The notes beneath the pieces are model-generated. The model had not been told where the DNA came from, ran no database searches, and worked only from the letters and a program-made list of their open reading frames with translations. This document shows positions 63,469 to 64,000 of a stretch of 64,000 nucleotides of DNA, piece after piece. Numbering within the stretch: position 1 is the stretch's first letter; the number at the start of each line of letters is the position of its first letter. This stretch comes from Neisseria animaloris (GTDB taxonomy: Bacteria > Pseudomonadota > Gammaproteobacteria > Burkholderiales > Neisseriaceae): the NCBI RefSeq assembly GCF_900637855.1, contig NZ_LR134440.1, positions 558,001-622,000 of the forward strand, given 5' to 3'. A program made the position numbers and the translations under genes.

Positions 63469-64000
63469 TTAAACGGACTTTATTTGAAGCCGTTGGCGCA
63501 TTTGCTCGAACAAACACACCGTTGCCGCCATTGCCACGTTCAGCGATTCGGTTTGCCCGGTCATAGGAATTTTCACGCAACCATTCACTTGCGCCAGCAG
63601 TTGCCTGCTGATGCCGCTGCCTTCGTTGCCGAATATCCATGCCGCAGGTTCGCGCAAATCCATCCCGTAAAGGCTGTGATTATTGCGTTCCGACAAAGCC
63701 GTCGCCCAGATTTTGCCGGAGTAATCCGCACACCATTGCGGCAAATCGACACGGGGAAAAATATCGAGTAAAAAATGTGCGCCCATGCCGGAACGCAATA
63801 CTTTCGGCGACCACACATCGGCACAGTCCGCACTCAAAACCAACTGTTTTACCCCCGAAGCCGCAGCACTGCGGATAATCGTGCCGACATTGCCGGGGTC
63901 CTGCACGCGCTCCAGCACCACGCAATCGCCCTGCTTCGGCAATGTCGGCGGTTCGGGAACCACAATCAGAGCCATCACGTCTTCCGCCTCGGAAAGACTG
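63469..64000 (-). CDS. TrmH/SpoU-family RNA 2'-O-methyltransferase, C-terminal part (runs off right edge)
   Basis: At least 176 residues; the frame stays open to the window edge, reading SLSEAEDVMALIVVPEP, so the true start lies beyond 64000. SPOUT knot motifs: NVGTIIRSAAASGV (motif 1), FGNEGSGIS (motif 2) and SLNVAMAATVCLFE (motif 3). It methylates tRNA or rRNA ribose with SAM; which one (TrmH, RlmB or another) cannot be told from this part. Confidence 0.9.
   Translation of the reverse strand, partial: SLSEAEDVMALIVVPEPPTLPKQGDCVVLERVQDPGNVGTIIRSAAASGVKQLVLSADCADVWSPKVLRSGMGAHFLLDIFPRVDLPQWCADYSGKIWATALSERNNHSLYGMDLREPAAWIFGNEGSGISRQLLAQVNGCVKIPMTGQTESLNVAMAATVCLFEQMRQRLQIKSV

Noticed and set aside
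1..64000. CRISPR array, tRNA/rRNA genes, prophage or intact insertion sequence
   Set aside because: No regularly spaced direct repeats, no tRNA cloverleaf or CCA-end patterns, and no transposase or phage structural genes were seen. The abundant short repeats are DUS, not CRISPR.

Overview
The window is chromosomal DNA of a Neisseria-type betaproteobacterium (Neisseriaceae). The strongest evidence is the very frequent 12-mer AGGCCGTCTGAA, the AG dialect of the neisserial DNA uptake sequence (DUS). It occurs singly inside genes and, more often, as inverted pairs that form transcription terminators. Gene content agrees: dnaB followed by the minor pilin genes pilH-I-J-K-X, rpsF-priB-rpsR-rplI, gcr, and several neisserial lipoproteins. 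The AG rather than AT first bases argue against N. meningitidis/N. gonorrhoeae and for a commensal species. I cannot name the species from sequence alone.

Layout. 1-1.2 kb: 3' side of an anaerobic ribonucleotide reductase operon (nrdG-nrdD, nrdD cut by the window edge). 1.4-9 kb: Sel1-repeat protein, small membrane proteins, ackA, a small XRE regulator, hom, an AEC transporter. 9.2-18.6 kb: ygfZ, a hot-dog thioesterase-like gene, a DUF815 ATPase, miaA-radA, an SMR efflux gene with azlCD, the rpsF-priB-rpsR-rplI ribosomal operon with a good promoter and a leader hairpin, and dinB. 18.8-27.3 kb: gcr, rlmJ, gloB, a CbiM-like membrane protein, crcB, nnrE, uup and an Asp/Arg-rich lipoprotein. 27.7-28.6 kb: one AT-rich gene of foreign look. 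28.7-40.3 kb: alaS, a polyamine-binding protein, a PCuAC copper chaperone, two tandem dgkA genes behind gshB, ung, yihD, trpS and clpB. 40.4-42.8 kb: a decayed LysR regulator divergent from a DoxX and an extradiol dioxygenase gene, then a sirtuin. 43.1-48.1 kb: minor pilin operon downstream of dnaB, visibly AT-rich. 48.3-60.5 kb: sodB, gldA, a metallo-hydrolase, pdxH, thiD, bioD, a sodium:amino acid symporter, an ArsC-like protein, a cytochrome b and nnrD. 60.9-64 kb: an RTX-type secreted protein, a SEC-C protein and the 3' part of a TrmH-type methyltransferase.

Most of this is housekeeping. I see no CRISPR array, prophage, intact insertion sequence, tRNA or rRNA gene. I did not find a clear multi-gene undescribed system. 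The points most worth checking are local: a LysR gene reduced to its two ends beside the DoxX/dioxygenase pair; a copper chaperone whose histidine tail is cut by an in-frame stop; a small gene whose natural start looks like AUA; the isolated AT-rich gene at 27.7 kb; the orphan RTX protein with a perfect palindrome upstream; paired dgkA paralogues; a sirtuin without its zinc cysteines; and a candidate ribosomal-protein leader element.
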